Positions 6,920-17,498 of a DNA stretch of 64,000 nucleotides are shown here, piece by piece. Below the pieces are notes generated by a model. It ran no database searches. It was not told where the DNA came from and saw nothing but the letters and a program-made list of their open reading frames with translations. Position 1 is the stretch's first letter, and every line of letters starts with the position of its first letter. The DNA is from Synechococcus sp. BIOS-E4-1 (GTDB lineage: Bacteria; Cyanobacteriota; Cyanobacteriia; PCC-6307; Cyanobiaceae), in NCBI RefSeq assembly GCF_014279995.1, contig NZ_CP047935.1:2563494-2627493 (forward strand), written 5' to 3'. Both the position numbers and the translations under genes were made by a program.

Positions 6920-9835
6920 TCAGAGAGCTTCATCAGGTCGGGGGGTCAAACCAGCGTTGCCGCCGTACAGGCTTGCTGTTCGAGTGATGGTTGACTGGGG
7001 AACACCACTGCGTGAGCTCAGCGTGCTCAGCCCTGGTACATCCGAAGGTTCGGAGCCGATCTCGGCGCGGAGTTCCAGCAGATTGCGCACAGCCGTGGGT
7101 TGACCGGAGGCTGCTCTGACCTGCAGGAAACGGCTGGTCTCCGAAGGAGTTGAGGCTCTGCCGAGAAGAGCGATGCTCGCTGCAGTGGCAGCACGAAGTG
7201 GTGCCATCCGTGAGAGTCGATCCTGGAAAGGCTCGCTGAGTGCAACTGATTCGACGAAGCCATCGAGGTCAATTTGTCCATCTCTCAGCAGTGACTCCGC
7301 CGTGGTGAGGCGTTCTGTCTCGAGGGGGACGCGGTTGAGCAGTTGTCGGTAGGTCGCATCAAGGATCTCCCGCAGTTCGGATTCGTTGGAGACGCGTGCC
7401 AAAGAGGCCTGGGTGGGAAGCCCCTCGCGTCGCTTGTAACCACCGGCATCGCCGAGAGGAAGTGCCGCCTGAAGTCCAGTTTGTCCACGGTTGGACTGGG
7501 ATGTTTTGGACCACTGGTTGAGTGTTGCTGCGGAACGCGATGAGCGCTGAAGCATGAAAGCGGCCAGCTGTTCCGGGGGAGTAAAGCCCTTGATGTCGGT
7601 TGTCCACTTTCCACCGGAGATCCTGCTGCGACTCTGGTCAACAAGATTTCTCTTGGTGATGTCACCGGTCGTTCGCAATGCTTCGCGGCGGATTGCTTCT
7701 GGCCGTGGAGCCATCGACACGTTGACTCTGGCTCCGATTGAGGGATCCAGGGATCTGCGTAATCCAGGAGCTCGTCGAGTGGTCAGGTCCTTTGGAGTGA
7801 TGAAGCGTTCATAGGGCACGGTGTCTTCACCGAAGCAGTCGCTGTAGTCCTTGCTGTCGATCAGTGCATCGACCAAACCGTAAAAACCATGGCGAGCTGC
7901 CGTGTCGAAGAGAGCGTCGATTTCCCAGCGACCAAAGGTGGGCCTGCCAAGCAGACGTCGGTGCATCACTTCGATGGACTTGGCGATGTAGAGGCCTTCC
8001 CAGTAGCGACGGCGGAAGGCATCCGAGCGTGCCACGCTGCGAATGAAGTCCCGCAGGCTGATGTCTCCGTTTTCGAGACGTGCTTCCTGGGATTTGAGCA
8101 GTTCTCCTTCGTAGCCGCTGTTGCCCAGCACCTGGATGTAAACGGCTTTGATCACCGCCTGGGTGGAGGATTCGGTGTTGCGAACGCTTGGCTGACCGCC
8201 GCGGCGTGGAACCGCCGCACCGCCGGTGGCGATCTGTTGGAGTCGAATCACTCGCGGTCCCACCTTGCGCGGACGACTGCCCCGGAACTGAGGACTGTCC
8301 ATTTGTCCGGGTTGCGCCATGCCATTGCTCACCAGCAGGCGGCGGGTGTCATAGCTGAACGGTGCGGGACGCGTCGTCACAGAAGCGGTGTCCGAAGGGA
8401 AGATCGCTCCGTACTGATTGCCGACCGGATCATTGCCGCCGCCGTAAGCGTGCTGATCAGCGAGAGGTTGCCGGTAGGACGCATAGAGAGTCACGTATTG
8501 AGGTGCTCCCTCGAACGGCGCACTGAAGCGGAACAAACGACGGTTTGATCCCCAGCCTGCACTCTCTTGTGCCTCTTCACCCAGATCGCGCAGGTAAGGA
8601 ACAGTTTCCTCACCGAAGGTCTGCGCATATTCACTGCCGTTGACGATCACATCAACCAGACCATTCAGGCCCTGCTCGCTGACGATCGAAAATGCTTTGC
8701 GGAATTCCTCGAGAGAACTGACGCCACGTCCGAGAAAATGACGGTAAGCCAGTTCCACAACCCGACTGTTCACGAAGGGTCCGTAGAACTGATTCCGGTA
8801 CTCCTTGCTTCGTCCAAGGGCGCGGATGAATTCGCGCATGGAAATCTTGCCCTGCACCAGCTGGCTTGCTTCCGAACGGCAGGGGTTCTGGGAATAGCCC
8901 TTGGCGATGTCGCGCTCAAAGACCTGTCGATAAGCGGCTCGGATGACTTCAGCTTTCTCTGCTCCGGACAGGCCAGGGCGCATTTCAAAACGCTGTGCTG
9001 TTTCTGATGCCAGGGCATAGATCGCTGGAAGCTGAAGCCCCTGGCTGACGCGGCTGCCGAGCTTCTGTTTGGTGGAGGGCGTCGCAACGGCGAGCTCCTG
9101 CAGGAGCACGTTGAAGCAGTCGATGGTCAGACGGCGGGCTTCCGGTCGCTCCCGAAGCAGCTCCGCACAGGCTCCTCGCATCTCCTGAAGGGCCACGTTG
9201 GTGGCGGTCAGAGAACAGTTCTTGAGGAGGATGTCGCGCAGTCCGCGCGTGTTCACCGCAAGGATGCTGGGGTCACCGGCCACCAGTGCGTAGCCCACGT
9301 AGCGAAGAAACCAGCCCAGGTCGCGCACCGATTTGCGCATGAATGCTGGGCCGTACTTGGCCACGCTGATGGCGGTGAAGCCGGTGGGCAGGACGACTCG
9401 TACATCGGCATCACCGCCGGCGACATCGAACAGCCGCGTGAAGAAGTTGCCACGCTTGGTGATGCTGCTGTCGCCCGTGAAGGTGCGCACGGATTGTTCG
9501 AAAGCGGCCTGGTCAGCCGCAAGCGGGGCGGCATCGACAGCCTGGGCTTGGGACACCTCGCCTGTGCTGAGCGGCGCCTCGAGGAACGAAAGGGGAGTTC
9601 CTCCGACGAAAATCCTGTTCGCCGCGCGGGCAACGATCGCTTCCGCATTGCTGGCGATGATCTTTGACGCTTCCAGGCGGTCATTGCCGCTTCGGAAGAA
9701 CGTGATAAGCGTGTCGAGTTCGCCCCCGTCCGGGAAACGGTCCTGTTGTTCCGCCTGACGAACGCTGGAAAGCGGCAGGGTGTCGAACAGCTGGGGGGAG
9801 ACCCTTGGGCTGCCGCTGCTGGCGGTCACGGTCAT
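6920..9835 (-). CDS. apcE: Phycobilisome core-membrane linker ApcE (LCM)
   Basis: A 971-residue core-membrane linker and terminal emitter that organises allophycocyanin cylinders and passes energy to the photosystems. The N-terminal phycobilin domain (about 1-240) is split by the PB loop near 77-150 and contains KNCSL at about Cys207, in the position of the autocatalytic chromophore cysteine. Three Pfam00427-type linker (REP) domains follow at about 260-400, 520-660 and 760-900, joined by basic arms. Three repeats suggest a tricylindrical core. The ATG at 9835 begins MTVTASSGSPRVSPQLFDTL; the open frame extends further upstream without homology. Confidence 0.97.
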   Translation of the reverse strand: MTVTASSGSPRVSPQLFDTLPLSSVRQAEQQDRFPDGGELDTLITFFRSGNDRLEASKIIASNAEAIVARAANRIFVGGTPLSFLEAPLSTGEVSQAQAVDAAPLAADQAAFEQSVRTFTGDSSITKRGNFFTRLFDVAGGDADVRVVLPTGFTAISVAKYGPAFMRKSVRDLGWFLRYVGYALVAGDPSILAVNTRGLRDILLKNCSLTATNVALQEMRGACAELLRERPEARRLTIDCFNVLLQELAVATPSTKQKLGSRVSQGLQLPAIYALASETAQRFEMRPGLSGAEKAEVIRAAYRQVFERDIAKGYSQNPCRSEASQLVQGKISMREFIRALGRSKEYRNQFYGPFVNSRVVELAYRHFLGRGVSSLEEFRKAFSIVSEQGLNGLVDVIVNGSEYAQTFGEETVPYLRDLGEEAQESAGWGSNRRLFRFSAPFEGAPQYVTLYASYRQPLADQHAYGGGNDPVGNQYGAIFPSDTASVTTRPAPFSYDTRRLLVSNGMAQPGQMDSPQFRGSRPRKVGPRVIRLQQIATGGAAVPRRGGQPSVRNTESSTQAVIKAVYIQVLGNSGYEGELLKSQEARLENGDISLRDFIRSVARSDAFRRRYWEGLYIAKSIEVMHRRLLGRPTFGRWEIDALFDTAARHGFYGLVDALIDSKDYSDCFGEDTVPYERFITPKDLTTRRAPGLRRSLDPSIGARVNVSMAPRPEAIRREALRTTGDITKRNLVDQSRSRISGGKWTTDIKGFTPPEQLAAFMLQRSSRSAATLNQWSKTSQSNRGQTGLQAALPLGDAGGYKRREGLPTQASLARVSNESELREILDATYRQLLNRVPLETERLTTAESLLRDGQIDLDGFVESVALSEPFQDRLSRMAPLRAATAASIALLGRASTPSETSRFLQVRAASGQPTAVRNLLELRAEIGSEPSDVPGLSTLSSRSGVPQSTITRTASLYGGNAGLTPRPDEAL

Positions 9836-9970
9836 GAACGGGAGCAAGCCGGATTCGGCCACGTTACGGCTCGTTCTGAGGGCTCCCGAACAGGCATGAA
9901 CAAATGTTTGCAGGGGTGGGTCCTTCAGGCCTGTTCCCAATGCCCCCCCTGAAATGCTTCAGACCGAATA

Positions 9971-11197
9971 ATGAGACCGGAAACCGACGCGCCGATGAAC
10001 CCCAAGCCCTCGGATGCCGCCACCCCTGTGGTGAGTGACTTCTATGACCGGTTCCCATATCCGGGGGATCCTCTTCAGGACGGACCGCCTCCTGGCTACA
10101 ACTGGCGCTGGTGCCATGAAAGCGTTCTGGCAGCCGTGCACGGCGCCTTGCCATCGCACGCTGACGAAGCGGCTTCTCTGCGCATTCTTGATGCGGGTTG
10201 TGGAACAGGTGTCAGCACCGATTACCTCTGTCATCTCAATCCCGGATCCCAGGTTCTGGCGGTGGATATCAGTGCAGGAGCCCTTGAGGTGGCCCGTGAG
10301 CGATTGAAGCGATCCGGTGCCGCAGATCAGGTGGATGGTTTACGCCAGGAGCAGCGCAGTCTTCTCGATCTGGAGGGCGAGGGACCCTTCGACTTCATCA
10401 ATTCTGTGGGCGTTCTGCATCACCTGCGTGAGCCACTTGCGGGTCTGAAGGCCTTGGGTTCGCTGTTGTCGGACACGGGTTTGATCCATTTGTTCCTCTA
10501 CGCCGATGGGGGACGTTGGGAGATTCATCGAACCCAAAGCGCGCTGTTGCGATTGGGTGCTGGCAGCGGTGCTGAAGGTCTGCGGCTTGGCCGTCAACTT
10601 TTTCAGGTTTTGCCTGAGGGCAATCGTCTGCGCCAGAACCATGAGCAACGCTGGCTGATCGATACCGCTGCCGACTCGAATTTCGCTGATATGTATCTCC
10701 ATCCGCAGGAGACCAGCTACGACCTCGGTCGCTTGTTCAGCTTGATTAATGCCGCCGGACTGCAGTTCGCCGGCTTTTCGAATCCCTCCGTATGGGATCT
10801 GAACCGCTTGCTTTCAGGTGAACTGCTGGAGCGTGCAGCAATGCTTCCTGAGCTTGAACAATGGCTGCTCGTTGAAGACCTCGATCCCGAGATCAGTCAC
10901 TTCGAGTTTTTTGTGGCGAAACGACCTGTCCATCCCAACCGCTGGGAGGACGATTCAGCCTTGCTCCAGGCGATTGGTCGACGACAGTCGTGTCTATGGG
11001 GATGGCCTTCCTCCAGCCTTCTGGGCCCGGATCTGGAGCCGATCGCTCTTTCAGAATCCGAGCTGGCACTGCTGCAAGCTGTTGAGCACCATCCAGAAAC
11101 CCCTTTGGGTGACCTCAACCTCGGGCCTGAGACCGTCTCGGTTGCAAGAGGTCTCCTGTCGCGCCGGCTGCTGCTTCTGCAAGCTTGCAGAACCTGA
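9971..11197 (+). CDS. SAM-dependent methyltransferase, class I
   Basis: A 408-residue protein divergent from apcE. The Rossmann methyltransferase domain has motif I ILDAGCGTGVST at about residue 72, followed by an acidic VLAVDIS strand and a SVGVLHHL post-motif. The N-terminal FYDRFPYPGDP is typical of a cyanobacterial methyltransferase group. The C-terminal 150 residues form an extra domain. The substrate is unknown. An alternative ATG at 9995 fits the conserved start equally well. It ends inside the upstream open frame of atpI and could be co-transcribed with the ATP synthase genes. Confidence 0.85.
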   Translation: MRPETDAPMNPKPSDAATPVVSDFYDRFPYPGDPLQDGPPPGYNWRWCHESVLAAVHGALPSHADEAASLRILDAGCGTGVSTDYLCHLNPGSQVLAVDISAGALEVARERLKRSGAADQVDGLRQEQRSLLDLEGEGPFDFINSVGVLHHLREPLAGLKALGSLLSDTGLIHLFLYADGGRWEIHRTQSALLRLGAGSGAEGLRLGRQLFQVLPEGNRLRQNHEQRWLIDTAADSNFADMYLHPQETSYDLGRLFSLINAAGLQFAGFSNPSVWDLNRLLSGELLERAAMLPELEQWLLVEDLDPEISHFEFFVAKRPVHPNRWEDDSALLQAIGRRQSCLWGWPSSSLLGPDLEPIALSESELALLQAVEHHPETPLGDLNLGPETVSVARGLLSRRLLLLQACRT

Positions 11198-11301
11198 GCC
11201 TGAGAAAACGCGTGATAGATTCCGCGCGCCTCCTCAGGCAATGTTTGCTGGCTAACGACCCCACCGAATCATCCGCGGCATCCGTTGCGATCGATTCTGG
11301 A

Positions 11302-11637
11302 ATGGCCGACTACGCCAGACTTCAACAACGCCTGATGCTGGCCACTCTGGCGGTTTCACTGGTTGCGGTTCTCGTCGCACTGGTTGGTTTTGACGCCATG
11401 GTTGCCCGCAGCCTGTTGGTGGGTTCCTGCGCTGGTGTTCTCTACCTGCGCCTCCTCGCCCGCAGCGTGGCTCGGCTCGGCGGAGGTTCCCGTCAAGTGG
11501 GTCGTTTTCAGCTGGTTGTCCCTGTGCTGCTCGTTGTTGCAGCGGCCAAGTTCCCCCAGCTCGAGATCCTTCCTGCTTTCATCGGCTTCCTTCTCTATAA
11601 ACCCGCCTTGATTCTTCAGACCGTCATTGACGGCTGA
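11302..11637 (+). CDS. atpI: ATP synthase protein I (AtpI-like assembly factor)
   Basis: A small membrane protein of 111 residues from the ATG at 11302, with hydrophobic segments near residues 10-35, 38-55 and 70-105. It is the first gene of the F0F1 cluster, where cyanobacteria encode the poorly conserved AtpI/Atp1 protein implicated in c-ring assembly or Mg2+ supply. The frame is open upstream to a TTG at 11185, giving a 150-residue version, so the start is uncertain. The stop lies 25 bases before atpB. Confidence 0.82.
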   Translation: MADYARLQQRLMLATLAVSLVAVLVALVGFDAMVARSLLVGSCAGVLYLRLLARSVARLGGGSRQVGRFQLVVPVLLVVAAAKFPQLEILPAFIGFLLYKPALILQTVIDG

Positions 11638-11662
11638 GCTCGCGCATCCCCTTCTGCATTCA

Positions 11663-12388
11663 ATGGCTTTGCTGCCTTTCACACTGCCTTTCGCCGAACT
11701 GGAGGTTGGAAACCATCTGTATTGGCAGATCGGCAACCTCAATCTGCACGGCCAGGTTTTTCTGAGTTCCTGGATCCTGATCGGCGCACTTCTTGCTGTC
11801 GTCCTTGTTGGTACTCGCAAGCTGGATCGCGACCCCAGAGGCGTCCAGAACCTGCTCGAATTTCTCTGGGATTATCTGCGTGATCTCGCTCGTGACCAGA
11901 TCGGAGAAAAATATTATCGAGAGTGGCTTCCTTTCATCGGAACCCTGTTCCTGTTCATTTTTGTGAGCAACTGGGGTGGTGCTCTGATCCCTTGGAAAGT
12001 ATTTGAACTTCCTGAAGGCGAGCTGGGTGCCCCTACGGCAGACATCAACACCACAGTGGCGATGGCTCTGCTCGTTTCCCTTGCTTATTTCTATGCCGGT
12101 CTAAGCAAAAAAGGTCTGAGGTTTTTTGAGCTCTATGTAGAGCCAACTCCGATCATGCTTCCTTTCAAGATCATTGAAGAATTTACAAAACCTCTTTCAC
12201 TGTCATTCCGTCTTTTCGGAAACATCCTGGCAGATGAACTTGCGGTTGGAGTTCTTGTTTATCTGGTTCCTTTGATCGTTCCTCTGCCTGTGATGTTGCT
12301 TGGACTTTTCACCAGTGCGATCCAGGCCTTGATCTTTGCAACACTTGCTGCCTTCTATATCGGTGAAGGTTTGCATGAACACCACTAG
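11663..12388 (+). CDS. atpB: ATP synthase subunit a
   Basis: A 241-residue F0 subunit a that forms the proton half-channels against the c-ring in the thylakoid membrane. It has five to six hydrophobic helices. The conserved helix [18 protein letters not shown] contains the essential Arg, and the C-terminal [20 protein letters not shown] is typical. The start [16 protein letters not shown] at 11663 matches picocyanobacterial homologues. The longer open frame from TTG 11627 overlaps atpI and is not needed. Confidence 0.97.
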   Translation: MALLPFTLPFAELEVGNHLYWQIGNLNLHGQVFLSSWILIGALLAVVLVGTRKLDRDPRGVQNLLEFLWDYLRDLARDQIGEKYYREWLPFIGTLFLFIFVSNWGGALIPWKVFELPEGELGAPTADINTTVAMALLVSLAYFYAGLSKKGLRFFELYVEPTPIMLPFKIIEEFTKPLSLSFRLFGNILADELAVGVLVYLVPLIVPLPVMLLGLFTSAIQALIFATLAAFYIGEGLHEHH

Positions 12389-12807
<419 letters not shown>

Positions 12808-12896
12808 TCCATCTTCAGGGAGCTCCCTCGTATGAAGGCAGCTCCCCGGTGTGATCACTCTTCTCTTCATCAGCTTTTCCTCAGCGCTCCTTTTTC

Positions 12897-13364
12897 ATGA
12901 CCTGGCTTCTGCTTGCTGAAGCAGCGGTGCCGGAGGGAGGTCTTTTTGACCTCGATGCCACCTTGCCTGTAATGGCTGTTCAGGTGGTTCTCCTGACCTT
13001 CCTGCTCAATTCCCTCTTCTTCCGTCCGGTCGGCAAGGTCGTGGAAGATCGTGAGGGTTACATCTCCACAAGCCTTGCTGATGCCAAGCAGAAGCTTGAG
13101 CAGGTCCAGCGTTTAGAGGCTGAACTCACTGAACAACTCCGCGGTGCTCGCCAGGCCGCTCAGGCCGCGATTCTCGAAGCTGAGCAGGAGGTCGACAATC
13201 TGTATCGCGAAGCCATCGCGACAACCGAAGCCGATGCCAATCGCACAAGGGAAAAAGCCCGCCGTGAGATTGAGACACAGCGAGAGCAGGCTCAGTCGCA
13301 GCTCATGAGCAAAGTCGATGAGTTCAGCGCAAAGATCATTCAACGTCTGCTGGCCGTTTCATGA
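12897..13364 (+). CDS. atpF2: ATP synthase subunit b' (second stator b)
   Basis: A 155-residue b' subunit, the diverged partner of b found in photosynthetic organisms. One hydrophobic segment lies at about residues 24-44, followed by a long charged helix rich in Glu, Gln, Arg and Ala that forms a coiled-coil peripheral stalk with b. The stop overlaps the atpF start by 4 bases, implying translational coupling. Confidence 0.96.
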   Translation: MTWLLLAEAAVPEGGLFDLDATLPVMAVQVVLLTFLLNSLFFRPVGKVVEDREGYISTSLADAKQKLEQVQRLEAELTEQLRGARQAAQAAILEAEQEVDNLYREAIATTEADANRTREKARREIETQREQAQSQLMSKVDEFSAKIIQRLLAVS

Positions 13365-13882
13365 TGTCTCTTGTCACCTTGTTTGCAGCAGAGGGTGGTT
13401 TCGCAATCAACCTCAATCCCCTTGACACGAACCTGATCAATCTGGTCATTGTCATTGGGTTGCTGGTTTATTTCCTCAAGGGATTGCTGGGCGGCATCCT
13501 TGAGCGTCGCCGGGAGTCAATTCTCAAGGAATTGAACGATGCGGAAACCCGACTCAAAACTGCCACCACAGAGCTGAGTAAGGCGCAGGCCGATCTCGGT
13601 TCTGCCAAAGAAAAAGCTGAGAAGATCCGCGCCGATGGCAAAGCCAGGGCACAGGCCATCCGTGTGGATGGTGAGCAGCGCACCATCGAGGCAATGGCTG
13701 CCCTGAAGCAGGATGCTCTTGCCGATCTGAACGCCGAAGGTGCACGTCTCACAGAGCAGCTACGGCGCGAAGCTGCCCTGGCTGCCATCGACAAGGTGAT
13801 GGCGGATCTGCCCGGACGTCTTGATGCTTCAGCTCAAGCCCGTCTGATCGACGCCTCCATCAACAATCTGGAGGACGCCTGA
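13361..13882 (+). CDS. atpF: ATP synthase subunit b
   Basis: A 173-residue stator subunit b with an N-terminal membrane anchor at about residues 24-46 and a long amphipathic helix. The start is ATGATG at 13361, so either the first or second Met could be used; both couple to the b' stop. The stop shares one base with atpH. Confidence 0.96.
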   Translation: MMSLVTLFAAEGGFAINLNPLDTNLINLVIVIGLLVYFLKGLLGGILERRRESILKELNDAETRLKTATTELSKAQADLGSAKEKAEKIRADGKARAQAIRVDGEQRTIEAMAALKQDALADLNAEGARLTEQLRREAALAAIDKVMADLPGRLDASAQARLIDASINNLEDA

Positions 13883-14430
13883 TGCCTCTTCTCAACACCC
13901 TGGCCACCCCTTACGCCGAAGCGTTGCTGCAGGTGACCAACGCTCGCAATGAGTCAGAGGACGTGGCAGCCCAGTGCAAGGAGCTCATTGCTCTTTGGGA
14001 CAGCAGCGAGTCACTGCGTGATGCCATGACCTCACCAGTGCTTGAGCCGATGGCCAAGAAGAAAGCCCTGGAGCAACTTCTGAGCCAGCAGATTCAGCCT
14101 TCCTTGTTGAATCTGCTCAAGGTTCTGGCCGATCGTTATCGCCTCACCGCTTTTGATGCCGTCCTGGGTCGGTATCTCGAGCTCTACCGCGAATCCCGCA
14201 AGATCTCGCTGGCGCATGTCCGCTCGGCTCAGGCACTGACTGACACTCAAAAGGCATCACTGACCGCCAAGATTGAGTCCATGGTCGGCAGCGGGTCCGT
14301 TGAGATTGACCTCACCATCGATCCGAGCCTGATTGGCGGCTTCGTCATCAATGTGGGATCTCAGGTCATCGACGCTAGTCTTTCCGGCCAAGTAAGGCGA
14401 CTCGGTCTTTCGCTTGCTAAGGCGAGCTGA
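13882..14430 (+). CDS. atpH: ATP synthase subunit delta
   Basis: A 182-residue delta subunit (OSCP homologue) that joins the peripheral stalk to the top of F1. The N-terminal LATPYAEALLQV helix and the C-terminal IDPSLIGGFVINVGSQVIDAS signature are clear. It overlaps atpF by one base (TGATG). A 57-base spacer, including a T-rich stretch, separates it from atpA. Confidence 0.96.
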   Translation: MPLLNTLATPYAEALLQVTNARNESEDVAAQCKELIALWDSSESLRDAMTSPVLEPMAKKKALEQLLSQQIQPSLLNLLKVLADRYRLTAFDAVLGRYLELYRESRKISLAHVRSAQALTDTQKASLTAKIESMVGSGSVEIDLTIDPSLIGGFVINVGSQVIDASLSGQVRRLGLSLAKAS

Positions 14431-16008
<1,578 letters not shown>

Positions 16009-16019
16009 GGCCCTGAGAT

Positions 16020-16970
16020 ATGGCAAATCTGAAGGAGATCCGAGATCGGATCAAATCTGTCAAGAACACCCGCAAGATCACCGAGGCCATGCGCCTCGTG
16101 GCTGCGGCCAAGGTTCGGCGTGCCCAGGAGCAGGTGTTGCGAAGTCGCCCCTTCGCGGATCGTCTCGCTCGACTGCTTGAAAACCTCCAGGCACGCATGC
16201 GTTTCGAGGATGCCGATGCTCCCTTGCTTGAGCAGCGCAACGTCGAGACCATCACCCTTGTGGCTGTCACCGGTGACCGTGGTCTCTGTGGTGGCTACAA
16301 CGCCAACATCATCAAACGCACTGAGACGCGTTTCGCTGAGCTTCAGGGCAAGGGATACAAGGTCGATCTGGTTCTGATCGGTCGCAAAGCCATCAGCTAT
16401 TTCACCAATCGGAGCTACCCGATCCAGGCCACCTTCACTGGTCTTGAGCAGGTTCCGACAGCGGATGAAGCAGGATCGATCGCCAACGAAGTGTTCGCGG
16501 AGTTTCTATCCGAGAGCACCGATCGTGTTGAGATCATCTACACCAAGTTCATCAACCTGGTGAGCTGCAACCCTGTTGTTCAGACTTTGCTTCCCCTTGA
16601 TCCTCAAGGTATTGCTGAGGCTGATGACGAGATCTTCCGTCTCACGACAAAAGACGGCGAGCTGCGGGTTGAATCTGGTGCAGGGCCGGCCAATACTCAG
16701 CCTCAGCTGCCTTCGGACATTGTCTTTGAGCAGAGCCCTGACCAATTGCTCAATGCCCTTCTGCCCCTTTACCTGCAGAATCAGCTGCTGAGATCGCTCC
16801 AGGAGGCCGCGGCGTCTGAGCTGGCAAGCCGAATGATGGCGATGAACAATGCCAGCGACAACGCCAAGGCGCTCGCCAAGACACTCACCCTTGACTACAA
16901 CAAGGCCCGTCAGGCGGCCATTACTCAGGAAATTCTTGAGGTTGTGGGTGGCGCCGCCGCAATGGTCTGA
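16020..16970 (+). CDS. atpG: ATP synthase subunit gamma
   Basis: A 316-residue central rotor shaft subunit. N- and C-terminal helices ([40 protein letters not shown]) form the coiled coil. The insertion typical of cyanobacterial and plastid gamma lies at about residues 196-232, but it lacks the redox cysteines of plant chloroplasts, as expected for a cyanobacterium. It is the last gene before a strong terminator, so beta and epsilon are encoded elsewhere, at 31.8-33.7 kb. Confidence 0.98.
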   Translation: MANLKEIRDRIKSVKNTRKITEAMRLVAAAKVRRAQEQVLRSRPFADRLARLLENLQARMRFEDADAPLLEQRNVETITLVAVTGDRGLCGGYNANIIKRTETRFAELQGKGYKVDLVLIGRKAISYFTNRSYPIQATFTGLEQVPTADEAGSIANEVFAEFLSESTDRVEIIYTKFINLVSCNPVVQTLLPLDPQGIAEADDEIFRLTTKDGELRVESGAGPANTQPQLPSDIVFEQSPDQLLNALLPLYLQNQLLRSLQEAAASELASRMMAMNNASDNAKALAKTLTLDYNKARQAAITQEILEVVGGAAAMV

Positions 16971-17009
16971 TCCGCTTTCAAACTGATTGCCAATCTGTAT
17001 GGGTTAGTC

Positions 17010-17035
17010 AGCCGGCCATGGGGCCGGCTTTTTTT
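17010..17035 (+). terminator. Rho-independent terminator of the atp cluster
   Basis: An 8-bp GC stem AGCCGGCC/GGCCGGCT closes a short loop and runs into a stretch of T. It lies 40 bases after the atpG stop. Confidence 0.92.
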
Positions 17036-17121
17036 GTGCGGTGCTGACGGTGTGTGGCTGGGGTGGATTCAGGCGGGCTCTACGCTGAGACGAGGCCATC
17101 GACGGGAGCATTCCAGGACAG

Positions 17122-17457
17122 ATGAGCGACAACACTCCAGCGGTTTATGCCGTCACCATTGAGCTTGATGGCCAGCAGCATCATTTTCAGTGCCACGACA
17201 ATCAGATCGTTTTGTCGGCTGCGGAAGAGGCCGGAGTGCCACTACCCAGCTCCTGCTGCGCAGGAGTTTGCACCACCTGTGCCGCACGCATCCAAGAGGG
17301 TGAGGTGCACCAGCCTGACGCGATGGGTGTCAAGGAGGATCTGCGCAAAAAGGGCTTCGCTCTCCTTTGTGTTTCCTTCCCACGTTCTGATCTCATCGCG
17401 GCTGCAGGTCAGGAGGATGCGCTTTATCAGGCTCAGTTCGGCCAGTACCAGAGCTGA
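17122..17457 (+). CDS. [2Fe-2S] ferredoxin, plant type
   Basis: A 111-residue soluble electron carrier. The cluster ligands are Cys45, Cys50, Cys53 and Cys83 in the C-x4-C-x2-C-x29-C spacing. Unlike PetF at 50.75 kb it has an extra Cys46 directly after the first ligand (PSSCCAGVCTTC), a basic central loop (VKEDLRKKG) and a longer C-terminal tail. It is thus a second, diverged ferredoxin, perhaps for a dedicated partner that the context does not reveal. It is monocistronic, with a weak hairpin CTGATG/CATCAG overlapping its stop. Confidence 0.92.
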   Translation: MSDNTPAVYAVTIELDGQQHHFQCHDNQIVLSAAEEAGVPLPSSCCAGVCTTCAARIQEGEVHQPDAMGVKEDLRKKGFALLCVSFPRSDLIAAAGQEDALYQAQFGQYQS

Positions 17458-17498
17458 TGTTCTCATCAGGGTTTGTTGCTTTTCGTCCAGAGATGCGT

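Noticed and set aside
17454-17469. Hairpin CTGATG/CATCAG as a terminator of the first ferredoxin
   Set aside because: It overlaps the stop codon and has no T-run, so it is too weak to call.
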